64,000 bases of DNA from NCBI GenBank assembly GCA_963281255.1, contig OY725494.1:1-64000 (forward strand), given 5' to 3'. The notes beneath the pieces were generated by a model. It searched no databases, was not told the origin of the DNA, and was given only the letters and a program-made list of their open reading frames with translations. A program made the translations under genes and the position numbers. Of the stretch, positions 42,099 to 54,200 are shown one piece after another. Within the stretch, counting starts at the first letter, position 1, and every line of letters starts with the position of its first letter. This DNA comes from Aphrocallistes beatrix. Taxonomy: Eukaryota > Porifera > Hexactinellida > Sceptrulophora > Aphrocallistidae.

Positions 42099-45000
42099 AT
42101 GCTATTAGCAGCCATTCTTTGCTTATCTCTCATCTCTCCTATTCACTCAGCAACCTTCACGAATCTAGAAGATGCGTTAGGCCAAGAATACCGTTCCTTA
42201 GACCTTCAAACGCCTATTCAGTTGCCCAACTCTAACCCTGTCCTAACCACAGACTTCACCGAGATTCTCGTCTGGGATGAGAATATCACTTTCGTCGGAG
42301 CAGCGAATTATCTCCTCAGAATCGATGCTGATCTGAACGTCATAGCTTTGTGAGTAACACCTTTATCTAATTCATACGAGTCGAGAGATGGATGCCGGTT
42401 ATAAGCACCGTTGGGAACTGCATATAATGTTCTTATAACCGGCATAAATTATATGGGGTATATGTCAACCGTTTTCTAGTATAATGTTCTTATATCCGGC
42501 ATGTTCTTATATCCGGCATCTACTGTAGTTGGTGCAGCTCTGTACAAGCCATCCCGCGAAATTTTACGGCTTAATTATTGTCAAATTTCGTGTACCAAAT
42601 CCCTTATGTGTGTAAATATGTATCTCACTTCCCTTAAAAAACTGTAATTCCATTTGACATGAATTTATGCTTTTCGAAATGCACAATGTTTTAACAAAAA
42701 ATAATTTGATTTTGGCCATTTTCCCTGGCATCCAATATTTGTCACCAGATGTCAATTGTTAATGCATTGTTTAGTTACAACGCGACTATTTCAAACCCCA
42801 ATTGCTCCCGCCGAGAAGACATATTTCTGAACACTTGCGGCAATTACTTCCGAGTTCTACTCAACGTAACTGGGAGTCTCTACACTTGCTATACAAACCA
42901 AGCCAGCCCCGAGTGTCGATCTTTCAACACTAACCTTGGCACAGTAAATGTTCCTCAATTTTTTAGGGTACGAAAAAAATCTTTAGAAATTGTTTTACGA
43001 TTTAGTTTGTATATTTTGACACTTTTTTGTGTAGCAAAGAGACAATATTTCCGAGGGTTTCATATCCCCCACCCTTCCACTCCAGCTGTACCAGCGTAAT
43101 TTCATTATCTACGTTCCTGAGATGACCTACATAGTAACCGGGTCTATATTCAATAACAACGAACTGAACAGGATTACAGTCATGAACCCATTCACCCTCA
43201 CCTACCACCTGACCACATTCTACATCCCCACTCTAGTTAACATGATAACGCCCTACCTGGATGTAGCCTCGTTCTCGCGCACAGCGCACAATTATCTTAC
43301 TGGCAGCGACAACTATATATACTTTATGTTTTATGAACCTTCAAATAGTGAGGTAAGTGAGACTATATTTTGATCAGAAAATATGTAGAACTTTGATCAG
43401 AATTGTGGAATTTGCATTGTTAGTATTAAAATTCCTCAATTCTGATCAAAATTCTATATATTTTCTGTTCAAAAGATAGAGGCTGTATATTTTGATCAGA
43501 AAATATGTAGAATTTTGATCAGAAATGTGGAATTTGTAGTAATTAGTATTGAAATCCCACATTTCTGATCAAAGTTCTACATATTTTCTGACCAAAATAT
43601 ACTGTCTCGAGGTAGTCAATCCATTCATACCATATATGGAGATGGCATTATACGGATTATGTCACTCTAGATAGCTGGGATTTCCAAATCACGTGTAGCA
43701 CGCTTTTGCTTACAAGGTCCGAGTGATCCCGATCCCAGTGGTAGTGATACGGGTGAAATCCCTCTAATACAGACCTTTCTCAAGGCAGAACTTTCTTGTG
43801 GGGACGCATTCCCTTCTCTCGTACAAGATTGGCTCTTCGTAGAGGCGGGTTCCGATTTCCACTACTACGCAATATTCTCATCCTTGGATAGGGGACCAAA
43901 TGCTTCGTTTCTTTGTGTCTATAGTCTCAACAATATTCGTTCACTTATGGATGCTACCAAGCAATGTGGTGGTGCAAATTCACTTCAAAGTATTAACGAT
44001 GCGATAAGTCCTATATCTTTGTACAGCGGTCCTACACCCACTATTGGCCATGTCGGCGCTCTCTTCACTCAGATCCAAGTAAGTCCATTTTATCCATGAA
44101 GAGTCTATATATACTTAGAGGCGTGTGACAGGTGTCAACATGTGTGTACAGATGTACAGCAGGTGTTCACAGAGGCACGTGCTCAGATTCTTCAAATTTG
44201 AGCGAAATAAATGCATTATTTTTAAAAAATGTAGGTTATTGAGTTCTGATAGGAGTACGGAATACCAGAAACTAGAAAAAAATTGCCAGTGGGGGCCATT
44301 TTTTCTCTGTCACATGCTCATACTACTATATTATGCTCTCTGTTTCATTATATATGACTATCTATGTTCCTTTACCCTTTCTCTAATAGCGTTATCCTCT
44401 AACTTTTAACTCAACTCTGTACGATATTGTCTACATCTCCCTCACCAACGGCACTATCATCAAATACTGCATCAACTGTCTAGCTAGAGACCTCATACTG
44501 GATGTGATACAGGTGGTTCCTACACGCCTTCTGAACGAATCTCTCCCTTCCATAGACAGGCTACAGCTCGCCAATGGCTACCTGCTAGCTGGTGGGTACA
44601 CTGGGTTGTATCGAGTTCCTCTACAGACGTGTGCTAGCATCAGTTCTTTTGAGCTGTGTCTAATGGATCCAATGTGCTTTCACGATCTAAGTGAGTCCAT
44701 TTTGTGAGTTAAATGTCCAAGTAAATTTCACTGTTTTTTATTGGTAGCCTCCGTCTCCTGCAAACCAGTAACTAACAACGGCATTCTAACTGCCTCGATG
44801 CTCCACTATTCACAGTTCTTGAATGTTCCCATTCTCACCTCTCCCAACTGCTCCAGCCTAACAGGAAGTTACCAAGCGTGTATCAATGGGCTACGGTACG
44901 ATTGGAATTGCTTTGCAGATTCGGTAAAGGTAACGATCCAACTGTCTGATGGGTCGAATTTTGAATACGCGCATTCTGGCGGTAAGTTCTTATCTCCAAT

Positions 45001-47294
45001 TGAAATGTAAACAAACCTTGCATCTGTGTCTATTTTGTAGGTTCTGGCAATGAACAAGTTACAGTGGATTTGAACCTTGACTACCAGACTGTTTCATCTT
45101 TTTCGATCAGCCCTCTAAACGATTCCCCTTCCTTTCCTGCGTCTATTCGTGGACCCCTCTTCTTTGCAAACCTCACGTACCTCTTCAGCGATTGTCCTCC
45201 TCGACCGATTATCTGTGACACACCTGTGTGTCAAGATAGCAGCTCTTGTAATGACAGGTGTTTCAGTGTGCAGATAAATTGCAGTTTAGGGAGTGTTTCC
45301 AGTCCCATTGAATTTACATATAACGTTACTTCTCCGTCGGGTACGACGTCTTATACTATTCCCGACCTCAGCCAACCGATTAACGTAAGTGTTCATTATC
45401 TGATCAGAAAATTCATAAATTTAGTAAATTTCATTGCTTCAAGATTGAAAATCAATATTTTATACTTTCAACAGGTCACATCCAATCAATGTGGGAGTTC
45501 TGGTTGTTTGTTCCAAACATTCTCTCGGAACAGCACCGTCGGGCTGACGACACCTGGTTCTTCCTACTGGCTGCACCTCTTACCTCCTCTCTCCACCTAC
45601 ACACCTGTCATAACGGTGCCTGCGAACACGATTGAAGATACTCAGCTCAGTTTCTCCGCTGATTTCCCTCAGTTCAGCACTCACACCTGCATGACTCCCA
45701 CCATTGCCTACTCCGTGTCTTCTCCATTCACTATTACGCAATGCGTGACTACAATCAGAGCTAATGGCAGCGTTGGGGCATACACCTCAAAAACAGTAAA
45801 TCCAATGTTTATGAAAATCATTCAAAATATCTTGCATTCTATGATGCATTTCATTGTTTCCATAGGCAAATGTAACGGTTCTTTACAGTCAAGAGGCGCG
45901 ACCTCCTCTCTCGGTTACGCTGGTTGCTCCCTTGAAGAGAAGGATTGACGATTGTAGCTACGTTTCTGATGTCATTGTACAGTGGGCACATCCCAATTAT
46001 GGAATTCCTTCTGATTCCAGTAGCTACCAATATCAAGTTTTTGGTAAGAACACAGCACTCTTCGTATACTAAATGAGTAGACACCTTTATCTGTTACTGG
46101 AGTAGCCATCCTGTCAGGTGTAGCCACCTGTTCCCATATCATACTACCTCTTGTGTAACTAGGTCAGGCCTGTAATAACACAGACTTTGATGGAGGAGTT
46201 ATCGTTACCGGAGTTACAAACTACACCTGTAGAGATGTCGTGCTCAGCTACAATGTGGATTACAGCATCTACGTTGTCAGTTACGAACCATGCGGCATGC
46301 GTGACAACGCTATCAGTTCTGCAACTCAGAAATCTGTCTCTGGACCACCGGGTGCGCCTCAGGGATTGGGCTACGCGTTAACCGGAAATAATGTCACAAT
46401 CTCCTGGAATTCTCCGTTGTGCACCAATTCTGATAACGCTGCCCTGCAGTACAATGTCAAATTCAATAAGTTCGTTGCTACTTCGAGTGATAATATCGCT
46501 ATATAGGATAATGTGTTACTTTCCGGTGGCTATTTAGGTCATGTAGCTCAACCTCAACACTTGTATCGGATGAAACCATTTCATCTAAATCGAGAGAATT
46601 TGAATTGGATGCCACCAGTGGCAGTTTCCGTTACACAGCTGTTGTCACAGCTTCCTCAAGCCAGGATACTTCTAGCAGTAACGAAATATCCTTCACATTT
46701 CCAGATGATTCAGGTGGTATGTGTCAGGCCTGCAGAGTTAGAACTATTTCGATCTCTTCTTATCCTAATATCACATGGGAGGTAGGTTTAAAATTTCTCC
46801 TCTACGAATCTAGTTTACTCACTTTTTTTTCACTATTTTAGAAAACGGCAGGATGTAACGGTGTGACCATCAATGAGTATACATTGATGCTCATTAGAGA
46901 AGGTTCTCAAACTGCAACGCACTCTCAGACAGTAAATGGGCAGTTAAATGGAACGACTTCGACTTTGGGAGACACTTCATTAGCAACAGGTACCTACCGC
47001 ATTTCTATCCGCCTCAACATACAGGAACAGTCCAATTCAATGTGCGTTCAGTGCACTAGTCAGCCTACCAATGCTTTTCTGTACAACGAGATGGCAACTA
47101 CAAGATTCTCTAGGGCTACTAATCCTAACAATTCTTCGGTTACTTCCCCAGTTGTCGACACCTGTCAAGACAACAAGGCGTATATAATCATAGGTTTAGC
47201 TGCACTCGCCATAATCTGCGCAATCGGTAATATAGGATGTATGATTGTAGCTTGTTGTGTGTTTTGTGTGCCTAGGCGGAAAGTAATTTTCTAG
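42099..47294 (+). CDS. Sema-PSI-FN3 type I membrane protein, 12 exons, about 1166 aa
   Basis: Exons: 42099-42349, 42775-42967, 43086-43352, 43671-44078, 44390-44690, 44748-44981, 45041-45384, 45475-45795, 45866-46043, 46163-46469, 46538-46781, 46842-47294. All phases agree; exon 2 could instead end at 42943. A signal peptide (AAILCLSLISPIHS) is followed by a sema propeller with diagnostic ISKSRVARFCLQG and LKAELSCG. A PSI-like Cys cluster follows (CASISSFELCLMDPMCFHD). Then come about 500 residues of Ig/FN3-like beta domains (PGAPQGLGYAL...VTISWNSPLC). One membrane segment (IIIGLAALAIICAIGNIGCM) is followed by only about 15 residues, ending CVPRRKVIF. The ectodomain resembles plexin/MET-type receptors, but no kinase or plexin GAP domain follows. 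It is probably a cell-surface guidance or adhesion ligand or decoy receptor. Confidence 0.8.
42388..42525. mobile_element. Pogo-like MITE in intron 1 of the sema gene
   Basis: Ends near ccggcatctactgta; the left side reads gatgccggttataagc. Internal repeats of ttcttata(a/t)ccggcat occur three times. The terminal tctactgta links it to the other CAGTAGA-ended elements of this window. Confidence 0.65.
43366..43605. repeat. Two tandem hairpins in intron 3 of the sema gene
   Basis: A unit of about 110 bp, itself an inverted repeat (tattttgatcagaaaatatg with its complement), occurs twice in a row, near 43366-43475 and 43487-43605. The arms carry gaactttgatcagaa/ttctgatcaaagttc. It looks like a duplicated miniature element and accounts for most of the unusually long 318-bp intron. 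Confidence 0.85.
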
Positions 47295-47535
47295 AAATGT
47301 ATTTAAACTCTTTATTTCCCTCCCTCTAATATATCTCTACTTCTCTAGTCTATGTGCTCAATCTTATTATTTTGATTTTTAATGTTTTCATTCTTACTCT
47401 ATTGTGGTATATTGTATTGTCATATGTTATTTTACAATTATGGTTATTAATTCAATATTTATTAAAGAGATTAAAACTTGTATTCGGGACCATTACTAAA
47501 CGATATGGTACCTGTACATATCAACACTTAAGTTC

Positions 47536-47672
47536 AAAAGGTTGTGTTGCAGTCCAAATGCGTTTCGACGCCAAACGTGTTTGGCGGTGTGTTCGACATC
47601 TTTTCAAAACGCGTTTGGCGGCGTCTTTGGCGTCTTTTGATACGCTAAACGCATTTAGACCGCACAAGTTGT
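47536..47672. mobile_element. Inverted-repeat element with 'aaacgcgtttggcg' core
   Basis: Left ttgtgttgcagtccaaatgc and right gcatttagaccgcacaag are imperfect complements. Between them the phrase gtttggcg and its complement recur. Likely a miniature DNA element; family not identified. Confidence 0.55.
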
Positions 47673-47727
47673 ATATATTCAATCTTATCCCGACGAAATC
47701 TCATCACATTCATCTAATCGCCATTTC

Positions 47728-47799
47728 GTTAAGAAATTGCTTGCTCATAATATTCTTGCAGGGTAATGAAAGAATATTATGAGCAAGGATTTTCTTAAT
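47728..47799. ncRNA. miRNA-precursor-like hairpin candidate
   Basis: Two 30-nt arms (47728-47757 and 47770-47799) pair with about three mismatches around a 12-nt loop; 17 bp next to the loop (tgctcataatattctt core) are perfect. The size and loop fit an animal pre-miRNA-like hairpin, but they also fit a decayed miniature transposon. No expression evidence is available. Confidence 0.3.
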
Positions 47800-48262
47800 T
47801 CACTGTCCCAATATAAAGACAGCATATAGCATTTGCTTTGACTTGTTTTACTCTTAATATGGCATACCATTCCATTATTTATCGAGCCTTGCTTCTGAAA
47901 CATTACAACTACCCACTCCTGTACAGCCTGCACGAGAGATCTGAAATAGGCAAACAGCTGGAAGATCAAAATTGAGTTTTGCCTTCGAATCTGCTGATTT
48001 TGTAAGAGTTTATTAAGAGTCATTTAGTTGGCTAGAAACCATTACCATATTATAATTAATGGTTAGCAGCATGACCAGGAATTCAATTTACTTATACTCA
48101 GCAGGATATACTCATACTACACTTGACTGCTGCTTGTTTGTAGGCTTAAATATTTAACTGTAACAACTATGATATGCAAGGTGTGATATTTCGCTAATTA
48201 GCTGCATTTATAATTGAAGGATATACGTTCGTTGTCAAGTCGCTGGTTTTACACTTAGCAAC

Positions 48263-51200
48263 ATGAACTCTAATACACTCCCCCACTCCACCTCCAATGC
48301 CCCGACTGCCCCGCATCCCTACAGCCTCGATGCTTGTTCTTCCATCTCGAAATCCCTCATGAACTCACCCATGAATGTACTCAAACTGGTGGAGATAAAG
48401 GTAAGATGGAACTTATATGCGTGGATCCTTGGAACTGAGATTCTGATAACTGCGAGAGCCGTCTGGGCGTTTAAAAACTTTTACTGTAGAGTTTACCTGT
48501 CTAATAGTAAGCAGCCTTGATCAAGTTCCAAATCTGCTTATAAATTTATTTTCTTCGCAAAAATGAGAGCGAATTTCTTCACAAATTTCGGTGAACTCTA
48601 GTATGTTGCTCAAATTTCACTCGGCTACCAATAATTAGGATGACCAGATAGCACTTTTTATCATTGACAGTCCATTTTTGTCAAATATACGAGTTTTTTA
48701 CAAAGTTGCCCAGAGAGTCCAGGGATTCAAATAAAATGTTTTGCTTCTGGTAAAATTCCTCTGGTCACACTACAACCAGGGGCGCCGAACTTTTCGAAAT
48801 CTAAGGACAATTTCGGGGTTCCAGGGGGGGGCTCAGCCCTAAATTTTGTATTGCGTCTATGGGCCATCATCCAATCCAGGGAGGCTCGAGCCCCCCCTCC
48901 CAGTCCCCCCGGGTTCGGCGCCTATGCCTCCAACAATCAGTTCCACATAAGGATTCTTGTCCAGAGAAATGCATTGATCTATGAATTGTCTCTTCAGTCC
49001 GGGTTGAAATGGCACATGTACAGAGGCCGCACCCTCGCATCAGACCTGCCCTCTCACAGCGAAGTGCTGAAGAGCTTCAATCACTGTCTCAACGCCGGCC
49101 TGGCCTGCTGTTACCACGCCTTCCAATTCCAGGCCATGAATGGTCCCGTTCAGAACTCCACTAGATTGCTAGTGTACACTTTCAATCAAGATCACATCGA
49201 CTTGGCCAGTAAGGTTGATTCGAAACTCGTTTGGATAGGTAAGCTCCTACCTTTACTATAACATTAGGTGAACGAGGGATATAAACGGATTTAAGGACAC
49301 AGAGTTGTTCTCTGAATTGCTCTTCCTGGAAATTTGGAAAGCGCATCGATCGATAATCCTGAAGAAATGAGACTTCATTTTGATGGAATATTAACAAATA
49401 TGCGTATGCCTAGTTAGATCCCTGAACATAATCCATTACATTCAGAATATCCGTGGTCCGATTATACAATAACTATGCGTATAGGGACTGGAGAAGGAGA
49501 CGACGGTTTGACAGAAGAGATAAAAAAATATTTAGACCTAGCAATTCAGAACCTGATCGAGCGCATGCTGCACTCAGACGGGTACATAACACTGGGTGCT
49601 TGGTTCGCTCGACCGGATTGCCCCACCTCCGACTGTTCCCTCTCTCTCTACCGCTTCAACTACTTCAACCAGGACAGCACTTATTGGGTGTGTGCCTCTG
49701 TCTCAGTGAGAGAGGCCCCCATTCAACTCAGACTGTTATCGAGAGAGGAGCTAGACAACTGTGAGAAGATGCTCAAGGGACGCAAAGTTGTGTTGAGTCC
49801 GTGTGGCGTGTCTGGTCAACTCACAGGCCGCTCTTTCCACTCCGATACAGAAGGTAGGGAGATAGCAAGTAGCGCCTCCACTGGGGACCATGCCCCTCCC
49901 CAAATAGACTGATAAAGTTACTTTCTACTTTTTCTTTGGATTTTTATGCATCAAAATGAATGAATAGTTAGATAAATTAGATCAAAATTATTGCTCCATA
50001 GATGGTTAGAATAGCTATAAATCGATATTTCAGCGTCTAAGATTCGAAAACTTTATGGGGGGTAAGCCCCCCAGACACCTTTATTTGCTCGCTTCGTTCA
50101 CTCAGGACCCCCAAATCAAAATTCTGGCTACGCCCAAGCATTAACGCTGGTCTTCCCATTCTAGGACAGTCGAATTTTAATTGCCCCCCCCCCTAAATTA
50201 AAATATCTGGATCCGCCCCTGGAGATATCGTATATCCTGGAATAGTAAGCTCATCCTTTCAATTGCCTATTTCTCTAGGTTCCTTTGAGATTCTCCCAGA
50301 CTGGAAACTCGTGTACCCTAACATGTTCCTCTGTCCTGTCCTTCCTCCTCTCCTCGAGGTGTTGATTGCAGGTGTGTGTATGAAGTATCCGACTCAGTTC
50401 ATTCTCTCTTACGCGCGAGAGCAGTCTGCTCCCTCCAAGAAACAGATAACCTGCGAAAACTCACACCCTCCCATCTCTGTGAAGGAGTTGATTGATCCAG
50501 TCTACTGTATGGATCTGTTGCAAGCAGGAAGTAATGAGTTCTTGCCTTGGAACAGACTCTACATGAGGTAACGGCGAAATTAAGTATTTTCGATCTACGT
50601 TAAATGCTTCCAATTAAGGACCAGAAAACTTGAAGTAAAGGTGTGAAAAATTCATATCTATATACATCATATGTTAATATATTTTCGACATTCATAGTAG
50701 AATCGTTCAAGATCTCATTAATATTAATATTTCTGTATTAAAAGGTGAGAAATATAATTAATATATGTATATAGTATATACGTCCGGAAATCATAAAATT
50801 CGAAAAAACCCTACCAGATGCACATCTACATTATAAAGCGGTCCTACATCCCAAATTTAGTGAGGATCAAACTGCTAGTTTTCACAGAATACCGTGCACG
50901 GAAGGACAAAAAAATCCGTTCCCATCCATCCTTTAAGTGCATCTACTCATAGGGACTATGAGCTTTCTAAAACTTATAAATAAAATGAATATACTCGCAT
51001 GCAAGGCCGCAGAAATTTTCGAAATCTGACAATTTCGGGGTTCGATGGGGGGCTCAGCCCTAATTTTTTTATTGCGTCTATGGGCCATCTTCGAATCCAG
51101 GGGGGCCTCGAGCCCCCCCAGCCCCCCGGGTTCGGCGCCTATGCTCGCATATGTCAAATGTCTCGAAGAGAAGCAGAGGTTTATACAGCATTTCTCCTTA

Positions 51201-54200
51201 GACAAGCGTCCGTATCCTCTCCCATGACAGACCGTCTCTCCAGCCGCGCAGATACGCCCTGCTTCCACTCATCCCAGGACAGGAGAGCCAGTCTAGCGTC
51301 TAACACGGCTCTTGCCTTGATGACGTCATTAGACGGCGTAGAACACACTTCTGTGGGTTCCACGCCTGTCGCGGGGATGATAGAGGGCGCAGGGTTCTCG
51401 GATCGGATTGGTCCTAGACAACACGTACCCCCTCACACTCTCAAAATATTTAGAGACGATTCGAAGGTATGTTGTACTCAGTTTTTTGGGTAAATTACTC
51501 TATTTCAGACATGCCAACCTGAGCCATGATAAAAACGGGACGCAGCGTTGAATTTCGCGGGACATGGCGGGACGCAATAGAAAAGTATTATACATGAGTA
51601 AAAAAAAGGGGGACATAATGGGGAAATTTCATGTAAAAGCTGGACACTCGAGAAAAAATTAGCTCAATAGAAGAGAGAAAAAAAGCGGGACGTCCCGCCA
51701 AAAACGGGACAGTTGGCAAGTATGCTATTTTCACAGAATTTCGCAAGAAAGCGGACTGAAAGTTTCCTCTCGCAATCCCTAATTTGCGTTATTTCCTAAA
51801 AATGGCAGTTCACTAATTTGAAAGCGAAATTTAGGCAAAAGCGGCTTGGTATCGGTGACTGTATTTATTTCAGAATTATGTATGTTAGCCTGAAGACCGC
51901 AGCAATTGGCTTTCAACGACAGAAGCAAAGCCTCTCTCGCATAGAGCGAAGAACAGCATAGACACTGCGAGTGTCTGGGAATGCTACACCCTCCCGGAGA
52001 ATTCCGTCTCGTTAGAGAATCTCTACTCCAGCCATCCCTGCGTCCTGGACTATGGATACAGTGGTGTGTCCAACTCTGGCTTAATACATGGGGTCGGTTT
52101 GGGTGGATACGGAGGCGTGAGAGGTGGAGCGAATGGGAGACAGACAGGAAGAGCGAGGCGGAGTGAGTTCATTATCTTAATCCATGGTTATGCTTATACT
52201 ACCATTTCTAAAAAAATGGCCCAAAAATCGGGCATGCCTAATTTCCGGAACGGGACGGGTTAAGATACCTAATTCCCGGGACAGATCCCGTCCCGGAAAT
52301 TAGGTATCTAGATTTTCCGGGACGGTCCCGTCCCTTCCCGGAAATTAGACATGCTCCCAAAAATCGCTTTTTTAAGTTCGCTGCTAAAGTCCATCAAATG
52401 CTCAAAGAGGAAATTATGCATGATCTTGTAAATTTTGAGGCTTAAATTTCTTTCAATTAGCGAGGACGAGAACTCGTTCTGAGAAAGGTTCCACAAGCAA
52501 AGCTGTTACAAACCGCAAAAAGCGAGCCTCCAGGTCCGATTCCAAGAAGCAGCAGACCCCCACAGGACGGGAGGAGAGAACAACTCCCGCATTGCTCTCT
52601 CTCTCCGACAGAGAAATGCCGCCTCCTTCATCTGGACAGATCACACCTGCGCTAACACCTGTCACTCCAAACAATTCGCAAACCAACGGATCCGCCTTCA
52701 TCATTCCTCCTCAGGATATCCCGCCCAATTCTGAGCCAATGGACATGCGGACTCCTTTCTTGGACGTTCTGGTGGCCACTCCCACAGCCATCAACCCGCC
52801 ATTCATACTTCCGGTGCGTGGTTAATCTAAATTTTAACAACGGATATGGGTACTTTGACACCATATTTATATATGCTGAAAATACATCCCGAAGCTCTAT
52901 TCTGCGTTGTTAATGATTTTAGGCAGATCTTGTATTAGTTCAACCATCTTCGACCGCATCCCTAGTCCATTTTTGAGATTTAGATGGCAGGCCTTATTTA
53001 CATAGGGCTTTGGGGGGCAATTATCCCCCTCCTCATTCAAGTGCCCCCCTAGAAATAAAATGAAGCAATACAATGGCATAAATGAAGAGATGTGATCTAG
53101 TACCTGCCCCCTTTAAAACTTAGATATCCCAGATTGCCCCCCTTGCATGCAAATCCTGTATGAAACACTGACCTGTATAATCCGACATTGTTTCGTATCC
53201 CAATGAGTTTCATACAGTAGAACCTGCATGATCCGACACTCGTTGGGAAACGAAAAAAGTGTCTGATTACCAAATTGTCGGATTAAGCAGTACAAATTGA
53301 ATCGTATGAAGCTCATTGGAGTATGAAACAATGTCGGATTGTGGAGGTTCTATTGTAACATTCAATTTGTACTGCCTAATCCAACACTTTTTCGTTTCCC
53401 AACGAGTGTCGGATTATGCAGGCTCTACTGTATTAAGATCTTAAGCTTGCTTGAGAGCTAAAATATTGCTAATAAGAGAACTCCATTGTATAATTATCGA
53501 TTTTTCACAGGATCTTTCATCATCTGCCTTCACTCAAAGTCTCTCCACTTCCTCCCCTACCACTCCCCAGCACTCTCAGCCCTTGTCTCAACACAAGCAA
53601 GCCGTCCCACTCCCACACACACTCGGCAGCATCAAGATGCCAGAGCAGATATTCGAGTGGGAAGATGAGGACTCAGTCTCTATGGAACAGACCCACTCAC
53701 TCGAACAGAATCTGCACGTACGTATCTCTCTACGTTTGAGTATAAATACAGGTGACTCCGCTTAATCGGGACACTTTGGGCCCGGATATTTTGTCCCGAT
53801 TAAGCGGAGTTCCCGATTAACCGATGAAGTTTAGTATTAGATTGTATGGGAACCATTCCGTTCCTGGAGATTTTAGTTGATTTTAAGATCAGAGGCGTAA
53901 TCTACAGTCAACTCTGCTTAATCAGGATAACCGTTTAATTTCCCAATTAAACTGTTATCCCGATTAAGCTGAGTTGACTTCTCTGTTCTTGAAATCAACT
54001 ACTTCACCTTATTTATGTACATATCAGGATTCTGAATGCTCCAAGAAAGGTTCTCTCCACTTTAAAAACAACCACCTGGGTTTGGAGGAGTCACATCACG
54101 GTCACAACTTCCCGACTCCTCCTTCTGCTGGCAACAACAGCCACTCCCCTGCAAACAAGAAATTGAACCCCGTCAACTCAGAGGCGAATGAAGAGATCGG

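Larger units (their letters stand above)
47295..48262. other. Spacer between the sema gene and MED13
   Basis: Contains an inverted-repeat element (about 47536-47672) and a miRNA-like hairpin (47728-47799), listed separately. No gene was seen. Confidence 0.5.

Noticed and set aside
48401-48520. Extension of MED13 exon 1 to the stop near 48520
   Set aside because: A gtaag donor at 48401 and the match of exon 2 to the MED13 N-terminal domain favour splicing.
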